Shown here: positions 1-8,076 of the stretch, piece after piece | Layout of the letters: every line of letters starts with the position of its first letter | Position numbering within the stretch: position 1 is the first letter of the stretch | The notes under the pieces: model-generated | Told to the model about the DNA's origin: nothing | The model's database searches: none | What the model saw: only the letters and a program-made list of their open reading frames with translations | Assembly: GCF_965227505.1 (NCBI RefSeq) | Contig: NZ_OZ245757.1 | Coordinates: 3,658,001-3,722,000, forward strand | Length of the DNA stretch: 64,000 bases | From: Pelagibius sp965227505 | GTDB lineage: Bacteria; Pseudomonadota; Alphaproteobacteria; Kiloniellales; Kiloniellaceae | Direction of reading: 5' to 3' | Position numbers and translations under genes: made by a program

Positions 1-1
1 C

Positions 2-184
2 GTCATCGACGAGATCATTCCCGAGCCCCTGGGCGGCGCCCACCGCGGCGGTGAGAGCACCATCACCGCGGTCGGCGACAAGCTGGAAGAGGGCATCCGC
101 GAGCTGCTGCGGCAAAGCGGACCGCACCTGAAGCAGCGCCGCCGCGAAAAGTTTCTGGAGATGGGCCAGAAGGGTCTCGGGTAG
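2..184 (+). CDS. accA: Acetyl-CoA carboxylase carboxyltransferase subunit alpha, C-terminal end only
   Basis: The first 60 codons read through to a TAG stop and are the C-terminus of AccA; the 5' part lies outside the window. AccA is one half of the carboxyltransferase that moves the carboxyl group from biotin-BCCP to acetyl-CoA, making malonyl-CoA for fatty acid synthesis in the cytoplasm. The diagnostic piece is IIPEPLGGAHRGG near the start, matching the family's IVPEPLGGAHRD segment, followed by the usual charged helical tail ending EKFLEMGQKGLG. No clear terminator follows. Identification is from family memory of this conserved motif. Confidence 0.9.
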   Translation, partial: VIDEIIPEPLGGAHRGGESTITAVGDKLEEGIRELLRQSGPHLKQRRREKFLEMGQKGLG

Positions 185-715
185 ACTCTTTTCGCAACTC
201 TTTGCCGTCCCTGGATCGATCCATGGGCCCCAGGCCGACCCGGCCCACCGCGCTTTCCCGCTCGCTCGTTCGCGCACTGCCGTTGCGGCCGCCCTTCGGC
301 AGATCTGTCGTCGGCGGCAGCCCTGTCGTCGCAAGGGCCGCCCGATTCCGACCAAGCCCGATTCCGACCGCGCCCGCTTCCGACCAAGCCCGATTCCGAC
401 CAAGCCCGATTCCGACCAAGCCCGATTCCGACCCCTCCCGCTTCCAACTCCCCGGCAACTGCCTGGGGCGCTCCCGCGCGCGCCGGGCTGCCAACCTAGG
501 CAATTCGACTAGGAAATGCTTCAGGGCGCGCGCAGAGGAGCCCACCCCTACAAATTGCCCCAGAAGGAGGCTTGTAACCTCAGGGCGTTGGGGCTCTATT
601 ATGGCTGTAACACCGGCGTGCAGGCGCCGGCTCACCGTCAAGGCGGCTGATTTCGGGGGGAATCTGCCGGCCTGGTGGGGAAGGCACACAACAACAAGAA
701 TGGGAGAGCGATTTC
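185..715. other. 531-bp intergenic region between accA and oppA
   Basis: No convincing gene is present. A long frame from 202 to 915 runs through this stretch, but it is a low-complexity R/P/S-rich translation of a tandem repeat and overlaps oppA in another frame. The region holds a 16-bp tandem repeat (343-454) and, just before oppA, a purine-rich GGGAG ribosome site about ten bases upstream of the ATG. I could not place a clear promoter. Confidence 0.7.
343..454. repeat. 16-bp tandem repeat, seven units
   Basis: Seven head-to-tail 16-bp units of the form CGATTCCGACCAAGCC start at 343, 359, 375, 391, 407, 423 and 439. Units 1, 4 and 5 are identical, units 2, 3 and 6 differ at one to three bases, and the seventh is degenerate. 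There are no spacers between units, so this is a minisatellite and not a CRISPR array. It sits in non-coding DNA between accA and oppA. Confidence 0.9.
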
Positions 716-2302
716 ATGCTTCTGAAACACTTCAAACGCGCCTCATTGAGCATCGGCATTGCCCTTGCTCTGGCCGGGACGGCGTCCGCCGAGACGGTTT
801 TGCGCGTCGGCAACATGGGCGAGCCCGCGACCCTGGATCCCCATCATGTGGCCGGCGTATGGGAAAACCGGATCATCGGCGACATGTTCCTGGGACTCAC
901 CACCGAAGGGCCTGACGGCAGCGTCGTGCCCGGCGCCGCGGAGAGTTGGACTGTCAGCGATGACGGCCTGACCTACACCTTCAAGCTGCGGGACCACAGC
1001 TGGTCCGACGGCACGCCGGTCACCGCCGACGACTTCGTCTTTGCCCTGCGCCGCATCCTTTCGCCGGAGCTGGCTGCCAAGTACGCCTCGCTGCTCTATC
1101 CCATCAAGAACGCCGAAGAGATCAACAACGGCAGCATTGCCGACACGTCGCTGCTGGGCGCCCGGGCGGTCGATGCAAAGACGCTGGAAGTTACCCTGGT
1201 GGCGCCGACGCCCTATTTCATCGAACAGCTCACCCACTACACCGCCTTTCCGGTGCCCAAGCACCTGGTCGAGGCGCACGGCGACGACTGGATCAAGAAA
1301 GACAACATCGCCAGCAACGGCCCTTATGTTCTGGATGAGTGGGTGCCCAACACCCATGTGCGGCTGGTCAAGAACATCGACTTCTACGACGCGGCCAACG
1401 TTTCCATTGAGACAGTGGAGTTCTTCCCCTCGGAAGACCGTGGTGCGGTGCAGAAGCGCTTCCGCGCTGGGGAGATCGATATCGCCAAGGATTTCGCCTC
1501 CGAACAGTTCGACTTCCTGAAGAAGAACATGCCGGACGAGATCCAGGTCGCGCCTAAGCTGGGCATCTACTACTATCCCATCAATTCCAACAAGCCGCCC
1601 TTCGACGACAAGCGCGTGCGCCAGGCCCTTTCCATGGCCATAGACCGCGAAGCGATCACCGATAAGATCCTGAAGACGGGCGAGGTCCCGGCTTACAGCT
1701 TCGTGCCGCCGGGCACCGGCAACTATGGCGACCCGGCTTTCGTCAGTTGGATGGATGTGCCGTACAAGGAGCGCGTCGAGACGGCCAAGGCTCTGATGGC
1801 CGAAGCTGGCTTTGGCCCTGACAACCCCCTGAAGTTCACGCTGTCGTACAACACCAGTGAGAACCACAAGCGCATCGCCATTGCCGTGGCTGCGATGTGG
1901 AAGCAGCTGGGCGTGCAGGCCGAACTCTTCAACCAGGAAGTGACGCCGCACTACAACAAGCTGGAACAGAACGACTTCGACGTCGCGCGTGCCGGCTGGA
2001 TCGCCGACTACAACGACGCGCAGAACTTCCTCTATCTCTTGGAGACGCGGACCGGACGCCAGAACTACGGGCGCTATTCGAGCCCCGAGTTCGACGACTA
2101 CATGGCCAGGGCTTCCAACACCACCGACATGGACAAGCGGGCACAGTATCTGCGCTCGGCGGAAGCCATTGCGATGGAAGACCAGCCGGTCATTCCGATC
2201 TACTACTACGTGTCCAAGAATTTGGTTTCCAACGACGTGGCCGGTTGGGAACCGAATGTGAAAGACGTTCAGCGAACCCGCTATCTGTCGATCAAACCCT
2301 GA
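716..2302 (+). CDS. oppA: Peptide ABC transporter substrate-binding protein (OppA type)
   Basis: Periplasmic solute-binding protein of an oligopeptide importer, 528 aa, the usual length for OppA. It begins with a Sec signal peptide (basic MLLKHFKR, hydrophobic stretch, cleavage probably after TASA at residue 25) and continues with the SBP_bac_5 fold: early PATLDPHH segment, SDGTPVTADDFVFALRR around 100-120, and the conserved PPFDDKRVRQALSMAIDR in the middle. The ATG has a GGGAG ribosome site. It is first in an operon with oppB-oppF, and a hairpin after its stop probably lets it be made in excess of the membrane parts. Substrate specificity (oligopeptide, dipeptide or murein peptide) cannot be read from sequence. 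Confidence 0.93.
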   Translation: MLLKHFKRASLSIGIALALAGTASAETVLRVGNMGEPATLDPHHVAGVWENRIIGDMFLGLTTEGPDGSVVPGAAESWTVSDDGLTYTFKLRDHSWSDGTPVTADDFVFALRRILSPELAAKYASLLYPIKNAEEINNGSIADTSLLGARAVDAKTLEVTLVAPTPYFIEQLTHYTAFPVPKHLVEAHGDDWIKKDNIASNGPYVLDEWVPNTHVRLVKNIDFYDAANVSIETVEFFPSEDRGAVQKRFRAGEIDIAKDFASEQFDFLKKNMPDEIQVAPKLGIYYYPINSNKPPFDDKRVRQALSMAIDREAITDKILKTGEVPAYSFVPPGTGNYGDPAFVSWMDVPYKERVETAKALMAEAGFGPDNPLKFTLSYNTSENHKRIAIAVAAMWKQLGVQAELFNQEVTPHYNKLEQNDFDVARAGWIADYNDAQNFLYLLETRTGRQNYGRYSSPEFDDYMARASNTTDMDKRAQYLRSAEAIAMEDQPVIPIYYYVSKNLVSNDVAGWEPNVKDVQRTRYLSIKP

Positions 2303-2308
2303 TCGCCG

Positions 2309-2339
2309 GGGCCCTCCGTCCTGACCGGGCGGAGGGCCC
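2309..2339 (+). terminator. Hairpin between oppA and oppB, partial terminator
   Basis: A perfect 10-bp GC-rich stem (2309-2318 with 2330-2339, 11-nt loop) lies seven bases after the oppA stop and is followed by only TTT. Such hairpins between a binding-protein gene and its permease genes usually stabilise the upstream mRNA or cause partial termination; this role is inferred. Confidence 0.65.
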
Positions 2340-2430
2340 TTTCGCCGCACGCTGACGGATCGGCGGGCCGCTTCGACGGCCGCGTGTCCTCTTTGCTGCG
2401 GTGACGACAGGGATCAGGGGAGCTGGTTCC

Positions 2431-3354
2431 ATGTTCGCCTATGCGATTCGCCGCCTCTTGGTGGCCGTACCCACACTCTTCGTCATCATCACGCTGGCGT
2501 TCTTTCTGATGCGCCTGGCCCCCGGCGGACCCTTCGATTCCGACCGGGTGCTGCCGCCGGCCATCGAGAAGAACGTGCTGGCGCACTACAACCTCGATCT
2601 GCCGCTCTGGCAGCAGTACTTCAAATACCTCGGCGGGCTGGTCCAGGGCGACTTCGGACCCTCCTTCCGGGTGCGCGACTTCTCGGTGGCCGAACTCATC
2701 ATGTCGGGCTTTCCGGCCAGCCTGCAGATCGGCGGCACCGCCATCCTGCTGGCGGTGATCATCGGGGTCTCGCTGGGGGCTTTCGCCGCGCTGCGCCAGA
2801 ACACGCTCACCGACTACTCGGTCATGGGGGCGGCGATGGTGGGGATCGCCATTCCCAACTTCGTCATGGCGCCGCTTCTGACCCTGGTCCTCGGCGTCTA
2901 CCTGTCCTGGCTGCCGGTCGCCGGCTGGGGCGGCGGCGCGCTGGCCAACAAGGTGCTGCCGATCGTGGCTCTGGCGCTGCCGCAGATCGCCTACATCTCG
3001 CGCCTGACCCGCGGTTCCATGGTCGAAGTGCTGAACGCCAACTTCGTGCGCACCGCCCGCGCCAAGGGCCTGCGCGAACAGCTTGTGGTGGTGCGCCACG
3101 CGCTGAAGGGCGCGCTGCTGCCCGTCGTTTCCTACCTCGGGCCGGCGACCGCGGCGGTCATCACCGGCTCCGTGGTGATCGAGACCATCTTCGATATTCC
3201 CGGCATCGGCCGCTACTTCATCCAAGGCGCCCTCAGCCGTGACTACACCCTGGTGATGGGCGTGATGATCTTCTACGCCGTGCTCATCATGGTGCTCAAT
3301 CTGGTCGTCGACCTGCTCTACGCGGTGCTCGATCCCAAGGTGAGGTATACGTGA
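2431..3354 (+). CDS. oppB: Peptide ABC transporter permease (OppB type)
   Basis: Inner-membrane permease subunit, 307 aa from the ATG at 2431. A GTG 30 bases upstream stays in frame, but the ATG is preferred because AGGGGAGCT precedes it and the protein then begins MFAYAIRRLLVAVPTL, the standard OppB/DppB start. N-terminal membrane helix and the PGGPFDSDR motif are followed by the BPD_transp_1 domain, with the EAA loop (RGSMVEVLNANFVRTARAKGL region near residue 195) that contacts the ATPases. About six membrane helices. The stop overlaps the start of oppC, suggesting translational coupling. Confidence 0.93.
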   Translation: MFAYAIRRLLVAVPTLFVIITLAFFLMRLAPGGPFDSDRVLPPAIEKNVLAHYNLDLPLWQQYFKYLGGLVQGDFGPSFRVRDFSVAELIMSGFPASLQIGGTAILLAVIIGVSLGAFAALRQNTLTDYSVMGAAMVGIAIPNFVMAPLLTLVLGVYLSWLPVAGWGGGALANKVLPIVALALPQIAYISRLTRGSMVEVLNANFVRTARAKGLREQLVVVRHALKGALLPVVSYLGPATAAVITGSVVIETIFDIPGIGRYFIQGALSRDYTLVMGVMIFYAVLIMVLNLVVDLLYAVLDPKVRYT

Positions 3355-4253
3355 TGATCCATACCACCGCCTCCGCCGATGCCATGGCCGGCATGGAAGA
3401 ACTGGAAGGCCGCTCCCTCTGGCAGGACGCGCGCATCCGTCTCTTCCGCAACAAGGCCGCCGTGGTCTCCATGGTCGTGCTGGGCATCATCGCCGTCATG
3501 GCGATCCTGGCGCCCTATCTCAGCCCGCATCCCTATGACGAGGTCTACTGGGAGCGCATTCAGGTCGGGCCCGACTTCGAGAACGCCCATTGGTTCGGCA
3601 CCGACGGCAACGGCCGCGACCTCTTCGTGCGCACGCTCTACGGCGCACGGGTCTCGCTGATGGTGGGCATCCTCGCCACCACCGTCAGCCTCGTCATCGG
3701 CGTCACCTACGGCGCCGTTGCCGGCTATGTCGGCGGGCGCGTCGACAACCTGATGATGCGCTTCGTCGACGTGATGTACTCGCTGCCCTTCATGTTCTTC
3801 GTCATCCTGCTGATGGTGATCTTCGGGCGGAACATCTTTCTGATCTTCATCGCCCTGGGTGCGGTGGAGTGGCTGACCATGGCGCGCATCGTGCGCGGCC
3901 AGACGCTCTCGGTGAAGCGCAAGGAGTTCATCGAGGCGGCCCACGCCAGCGGCGTCTCCAACGTCAAGATCATCTTCCGCCACATCATTCCCAACGTCCT
4001 GGGGCCGGTCATCGTCTACATGACCCTCACCATTCCCCAGGTGATCCTGACGGAAAGCTTCATCTCCTTCCTTGGGCTGGGCGTGCAGGAGCCGCTGACC
4101 TCCTGGGGCGTGCTCATCTCCGAGGGCGCGCGCGTGATGGAGCAGTCGCCCTGGATGCTGATGTTCCCGGCGGCGTTCCTGGCGGTGACGCTCTTTGCCT
4201 TCAACTTTATCGGCGACGGTCTGCGCGATGCGCTCGACCCGAAGGATCGGTGA
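3351..4253 (+). CDS. oppC: Peptide ABC transporter permease (OppC type)
   Basis: Second membrane permease of the peptide importer, 300 aa. It has the N-terminal OppC helix (around residues 38-56), a short periplasmic segment with the typical WFGTDGNGRDLFVRTLYGAR motif, then the BPD_transp_1 domain with EAA loop RGQTLSVKRKEFIEAAHASG. The ATG overlaps the oppB stop by four bases (ATGA type), and oppD follows after two bases, so the genes are co-translated. It forms the heterodimeric channel with OppB. Confidence 0.93.
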   Translation: MMIHTTASADAMAGMEELEGRSLWQDARIRLFRNKAAVVSMVVLGIIAVMAILAPYLSPHPYDEVYWERIQVGPDFENAHWFGTDGNGRDLFVRTLYGARVSLMVGILATTVSLVIGVTYGAVAGYVGGRVDNLMMRFVDVMYSLPFMFFVILLMVIFGRNIFLIFIALGAVEWLTMARIVRGQTLSVKRKEFIEAAHASGVSNVKIIFRHIIPNVLGPVIVYMTLTIPQVILTESFISFLGLGVQEPLTSWGVLISEGARVMEQSPWMLMFPAAFLAVTLFAFNFIGDGLRDALDPKDR

Positions 4254-4255
4254 CC

Positions 4256-5305
4256 ATGGATGCGGCAAGCAACGGCGTGGGCGCCAAGGTCCTGGAGGTC
4301 ACCGGCCTCGACACCCGCTTCTCCACCCCCGACGGGGAGGTGCATGCGGTGAACTCGGTGAGCTTCGACATCGCCGAGGGCGAAAGCGTCGGCGTGGTCG
4401 GCGAGTCCGGCTCCGGCAAGACCCAGATCTTTCTGTCGATCATGGGGCTGCTCGCCAAGAACGGCCGCGCCGACGGATCGGTGCGCTATCGCGGCCAGGA
4501 AATCCTCGGGCTGGGGGCCAAAGACCTGAACAAGATCCGCGGCGTCACCATGTCGATGATCTTCCAGGACCCCATGACGTCGCTGAACCCTTTTCTCCGC
4601 ATCTCCAAACAGATGAACGAGGTGCTGGTGGAGCACAAGGGCATGAACGAGGATCAGGCGCGGGCCCGCGGCATCGAGCTGCTGGACCGGGTCGGGATTC
4701 CCGGTGCCAAGGCGCGCTACGACCTCTATCCGCATGAGTTCTCCGGCGGGATGCGCCAGCGGGTGATGATCGCCATGGCCCTGCTTTGCGAGCCGGACCT
4801 GCTGATCGCCGACGAACCGACGACAGCGCTGGACGTCACCATCCAGGCGCAGATCCTGGATCTCATGGCGGACCTGAAGCGCGACTTCCGCACCGCCATC
4901 ATCATGATCACCCACGACCTGGGTGTGGTCGCGGGGCTCTGCGACCGGGTGATGGTGATGTATGCCGGTCGGGTGGTGGAAAAGGGTGCCGTGCGCGACA
5001 TCTACTACCGCCCGCAGCATCCCTATTCCCTCGGTCTGCTCAGTTCCATGCCGCGTCTCGATCAGGCCGGCGCCAGCGAACTCAACACCATCCCCGGGCA
5101 GCCGCCGAACCTTCAGGACCTGCCGGAGGGCTGCGCCTATCAGGACCGCTGTCCCTATGTCTTCGACGCCTGCCGCTCCGTCGAGCCCGACCTGCATGTC
5201 ATCGAGCCGGGGCGCGAAAAGGCCTGCCATCTGACCGCGATACCGAAGGAGGCGGAGGCCGCGCCGGTCGCAGCCTCCCCGGACACCGAGGAGGCGCGGC
5301 CATGA
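4256..5305 (+). CDS. oppD: Peptide ABC transporter ATP-binding protein (OppD type)
   Basis: Cytoplasmic ATPase subunit, 349 aa. The ATG at 4256 lies two bases after the oppC stop; the open frame extends much further upstream but inside oppC, so that extension is rejected. Visible motifs are Walker A GESGSGKT (49-56), Q-loop FQDPMTSLNP, ABC signature FSGGMRQRV, Walker B LLIADEPT followed by the D-loop and the switch His in ITHDLGVV, then the C-terminal oligo_HPY region with cysteines in CAYQDRCPYVFDAC, where related proteins can carry an iron-sulphur site. The stop overlaps the oppF start. Confidence 0.94.
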   Translation: MDAASNGVGAKVLEVTGLDTRFSTPDGEVHAVNSVSFDIAEGESVGVVGESGSGKTQIFLSIMGLLAKNGRADGSVRYRGQEILGLGAKDLNKIRGVTMSMIFQDPMTSLNPFLRISKQMNEVLVEHKGMNEDQARARGIELLDRVGIPGAKARYDLYPHEFSGGMRQRVMIAMALLCEPDLLIADEPTTALDVTIQAQILDLMADLKRDFRTAIIMITHDLGVVAGLCDRVMVMYAGRVVEKGAVRDIYYRPQHPYSLGLLSSMPRLDQAGASELNTIPGQPPNLQDLPEGCAYQDRCPYVFDACRSVEPDLHVIEPGREKACHLTAIPKEAEAAPVAASPDTEEARP

Positions 5306-6291
5306 GCACGCCGATCCTTTCCGTGCGCGACCTCAAGGTGCACTTCGACATCCGGGTCGGCGGCATCCTGGCGGGGCGCTACCAGCCGTTGAAGGCGGTC
5401 GACGGGGTCAGTTTCGAGCTGAAGCCCGGCGAGACCCTGGGCATCGTCGGCGAATCCGGCTGCGGCAAGTCGACCCTGGGGCGTGCGGTGCTGCAGCTGA
5501 TTCCCTCGACCGCGGGCAAGGTGGTCTGGCTGGGCGAGGAACTGGGCCACCTGGGCGCCGAAGCGCTGCGCGCCAAGCGCCAGGAGATGCAGATCATCTT
5601 CCAGGACCCGCTGGCCAGTCTCAACCCGCGCATGACGGTGGGCGAGATCATCGGCGAACCCCTGCGCACCTTCGCGCCCGGCATCGGCAAGGCGGCAATG
5701 AAGGCCAGGGTTAAGGACATGATGGCCAAGGTCGGGCTGCTGCCGCAGATGATCAACCGCTACCCGCACGAGTTCTCCGGCGGCCAGTGCCAGCGCATCG
5801 GCATCGCCCGCGCCATGGTGCTGGGGCCCAAGCTGATCATCTGCGACGAACCGGTCTCCGCCCTCGACGTCTCGATCCAGGCACAGATCATCAATCTCCT
5901 GATGCGCCTGCAGCAGGAGTTCGGGCTCTCCCTGCTGTTCATCAGCCACGACCTCTCGGTGGTGCGCCATATCTCTCACCGCATCATGGTGCTCTATCTG
6001 GGCAAGGTGATGGAGATCGCCGACCGGGCCTCGATCTACGCCGCGCCGCGCCACCCCTATACCCGGGCGCTGATCTCGGCGGTGCCGATCCCCGATCCGG
6101 ACAAGGAGCGCAACAAGCACCGCATGGTGCTGCATGGCGATCTGCCGTCGCCCATGGCGCCGCCGTCGGGCTGCGTGTTCCGCACCCGCTGCCCCAAGGC
6201 GACGGAGCTCTGCGCCAGGACGGAGCCGATGCTGGAAGACGACGGCACCGGCGACGGCCATCTGATCGCCTGCCACCACTGGCGGGAGTAG
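5302..6291 (+). CDS. oppF: Peptide ABC transporter ATP-binding protein (OppF type)
   Basis: Second ATPase of the importer, 329 aa, pairing with OppD to energise transport. The ATG overlaps the oppD stop (ATGA). Motifs: Walker A GESGCGKST near residue 50, FQDPLASLNPRM Q-loop, signature FSGGQCQRI, Walker B LIICDEPVSALD, switch His in FISHDLSVV, and the C-terminal oligo_HPY segment CVFRTRCPKATELC. The approach to the core, with PLKAVDGVSFELKPGETLG, is typical of OppF and DppF. Last gene of the oppABCDF operon; dgkA follows convergently. Confidence 0.94.
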   Translation: MSTPILSVRDLKVHFDIRVGGILAGRYQPLKAVDGVSFELKPGETLGIVGESGCGKSTLGRAVLQLIPSTAGKVVWLGEELGHLGAEALRAKRQEMQIIFQDPLASLNPRMTVGEIIGEPLRTFAPGIGKAAMKARVKDMMAKVGLLPQMINRYPHEFSGGQCQRIGIARAMVLGPKLIICDEPVSALDVSIQAQIINLLMRLQQEFGLSLLFISHDLSVVRHISHRIMVLYLGKVMEIADRASIYAAPRHPYTRALISAVPIPDPDKERNKHRMVLHGDLPSPMAPPSGCVFRTRCPKATELCARTEPMLEDDGTGDGHLIACHHWRE

Positions 6292-6323
6292 GCGCCGGAG
6301 ATCTGCGCCTCCGGCAGGCCGCG

Positions 6324-6740
6324 TCAGGTCAGGGTGTCGACGATCATGATGATGCCGAGCAGGAAGACGCCCGCCGAGGCGACGATCACGGCGGCGGCGG
6401 ACATGTCCTTGATGGCCTTGATGCGCGGGTGACGCCGACCATCGACATGGTCGATCACCCGCTCGATGGCGCTGTTCACGAGCTCGAGCGCAAGCAGCAG
6501 TGCGGAGCACAGCAGGCCCAACGCCCACCACACCGCCGTCGGGTTCAACACCAGGAGGGTGGTGAGCATCGCGAGCGCACCCAGAACGTGGTTGCGGAAG
6601 CCCGGCTCCTCGCGCCAGGCTGCCCGCAGGCCATGCAGGGCAACGGTCAGGCGGGTGAGTCTGATCGCGGGCGCTTCCGGAACCGGCAGACCGAGGTCCT
6701 CGGCGTGTTCACGCGTTTGTTGGTCTCGTTCGGGATCCAT
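6324..6740 (-). CDS. dgkA: Diacylglycerol kinase (DgkA family)
   Basis: Small integral-membrane kinase that phosphorylates diacylglycerol to phosphatidic acid, recycling lipid head-group by-products. 138 aa from the ATG at 6740; the open frame extends upstream to 6899, but that extension is not DgkA-like. Family hallmarks are the ELVNSAIERVIDHV motif (catalytic ExxNSAIE) and KDMSAAAV near the C-terminus, with three hydrophobic helices. The start is about 15 residues longer at the N-terminus than the E. coli enzyme. It converges on oppF. Confidence 0.88.
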   Translation of the reverse strand: MDPERDQQTREHAEDLGLPVPEAPAIRLTRLTVALHGLRAAWREEPGFRNHVLGALAMLTTLLVLNPTAVWWALGLLCSALLLALELVNSAIERVIDHVDGRRHPRIKAIKDMSAAAVIVASAGVFLLGIIMIVDTLT

Positions 6741-6929
6741 GCCTGATACTGGTTGTGGATAAGAAAACTGAGGTTGCGGCAACGACCGCCTGCAGAGGTT
6801 TGATTGCGGACTTGTTAAATAGGTAACGCGCCCCGTGATGGAAGACGGTCGACACAGGCCCCGGGGGCCTTTGGTTGCAACGTTGCCGAATTGTGACACT
6901 GTGCGATTGCGTCCTGCGCCGCCCTCCCC

Positions 6930-7979
6930 ATGCGGGCTCTCCGCGGCGTGATGTCGAGGCTGAGCCTAGTCGCGCTGTTTGTCGGGCTCTCCCTGGCTGT
7001 CGGACTGATCGCCTGGCAGGGCTTCGGAGACGTTGCTAAAGCCTTGAATCAGGCGGGTTTTCACCTGCTTTGGCTGGGCCCGGCCTTTGCCCTGCCGCTG
7101 GTTCTCTCGGCTTTCGCCTGGGCGGCAATCTTTCCCGCGGGAACCCGCCCTCCGCTGTCGCGGCTGGTTCTGGCGTCCTGGATCGGGATGTCGATCAATT
7201 GGCTGTTACCGGTGGCGCAAATCGGCGGCGAGATCGCAAAGGGGGCCTGGCTTGCGCGCCGCGCGGGGCCGGCGGCGACCATGGTGGCGGCCACCGTGGT
7301 CGACAAGGTGCTGCAGACCGCCGGCCAGGCGCTGGTGGCGCTGGTCGGTGTCGGTCTCGCCCTGGCCTTGGCGGGCGACAACGGCCTGGTTCCCTTTGCG
7401 TTGGTCTTTTCGCTGGCCATGCTGGCGGTTCTGGCAGGCTTCGTTTATGCCCAGCGCCAGGGTCTGCTGCAGCGTCTGGCGGGAGCGGCGGAGCGCGCCT
7501 TTTTGAAACGGGCTCTTGCGCGGTCCCGGGGCGGGACTCCCACGGTCGGGCCTGCGGCCGCTGGTGCCGGCCTCGCTCAAAGAATCGCCGGCCGGACCGT
7601 CGAGGTCGGCGACGCCGTCACGCAGATCTGCAGCCTGCCGGGGCCGATGGCCGTCTATCTTGCGCTGCGGCTCGCCTCACGCCTGGTGATCGCGGCGGAG
7701 ATCTGGCTGGCTCTCGCGCTGCTGGGCCATCCGGTCACGGTTCCGGAAGCGCTGATGATCGAATGCCTGGCGCAAACCCTGCGCTCCGCCGCCTTCGCCC
7801 TGCCCGGCGCCTACGGGGTCCAGGAAGGCGGCTTCATCCTGCTGGGCGCCCTGGTCGGGGTGCCGGCGGAGCTGGCGCTGGCCGTTTCCCTGGCCAAACG
7901 CCTGCGCGAGTTCCTGGTCGGCCTGCCGGGGCTTGCGTTCTATCAGGTCAGCGAGGGGCGCCTGCGCGCGCCGACTTGA
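6930..7979 (+). CDS. HpnL-like / LPG synthase-type flippase-like membrane protein
   Basis: Integral-membrane protein of 349 aa with about eight hydrophobic helices, belonging to the UPF0104 / lysylphosphatidylglycerol-synthase membrane family. The conserved core is the SINWLLPVAQIGGEIAKG segment (about residues 90-107) and, later, the GAYGVQEGGFILLGALVG motif. Among relatives, the hopanoid-associated HpnL proteins fit best in length and in these motifs, but no other hopanoid gene is next to it here, so the link to hopanoids is an inference. A second ATG at 6951 is an equally plausible start. Divergent from dgkA. Confidence 0.75.
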   Translation: MRALRGVMSRLSLVALFVGLSLAVGLIAWQGFGDVAKALNQAGFHLLWLGPAFALPLVLSAFAWAAIFPAGTRPPLSRLVLASWIGMSINWLLPVAQIGGEIAKGAWLARRAGPAATMVAATVVDKVLQTAGQALVALVGVGLALALAGDNGLVPFALVFSLAMLAVLAGFVYAQRQGLLQRLAGAAERAFLKRALARSRGGTPTVGPAAAGAGLAQRIAGRTVEVGDAVTQICSLPGPMAVYLALRLASRLVIAAEIWLALALLGHPVTVPEALMIECLAQTLRSAAFALPGAYGVQEGGFILLGALVGVPAELALAVSLAKRLREFLVGLPGLAFYQVSEGRLRAPT

Positions 7980-8076
7980 ACGCCGCTGTTTTGACCGCTC
8001 CCGCTTGACCGGCCGGCGGCCCGCCCACACACTCCTTCGCGGGCCAGCCCGGGGCGGCAAAGCGAGGTGCGGTGCA

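Noticed and set aside
343..454. Possible CRISPR array at the 16-bp repeat
   Set aside because: Units are directly adjacent with no spacers, and no cas gene is in the window.
202..915. 237-codon frame upstream of oppA
   Set aside because: Low complexity from the tandem repeat, and it overlaps the OppA signal peptide in another phase.
743..2350. Long minus-strand frame opposite oppA
   Set aside because: Antisense shadow of a GC-rich gene; the translation is rich in H, R, V, D and matches no family.
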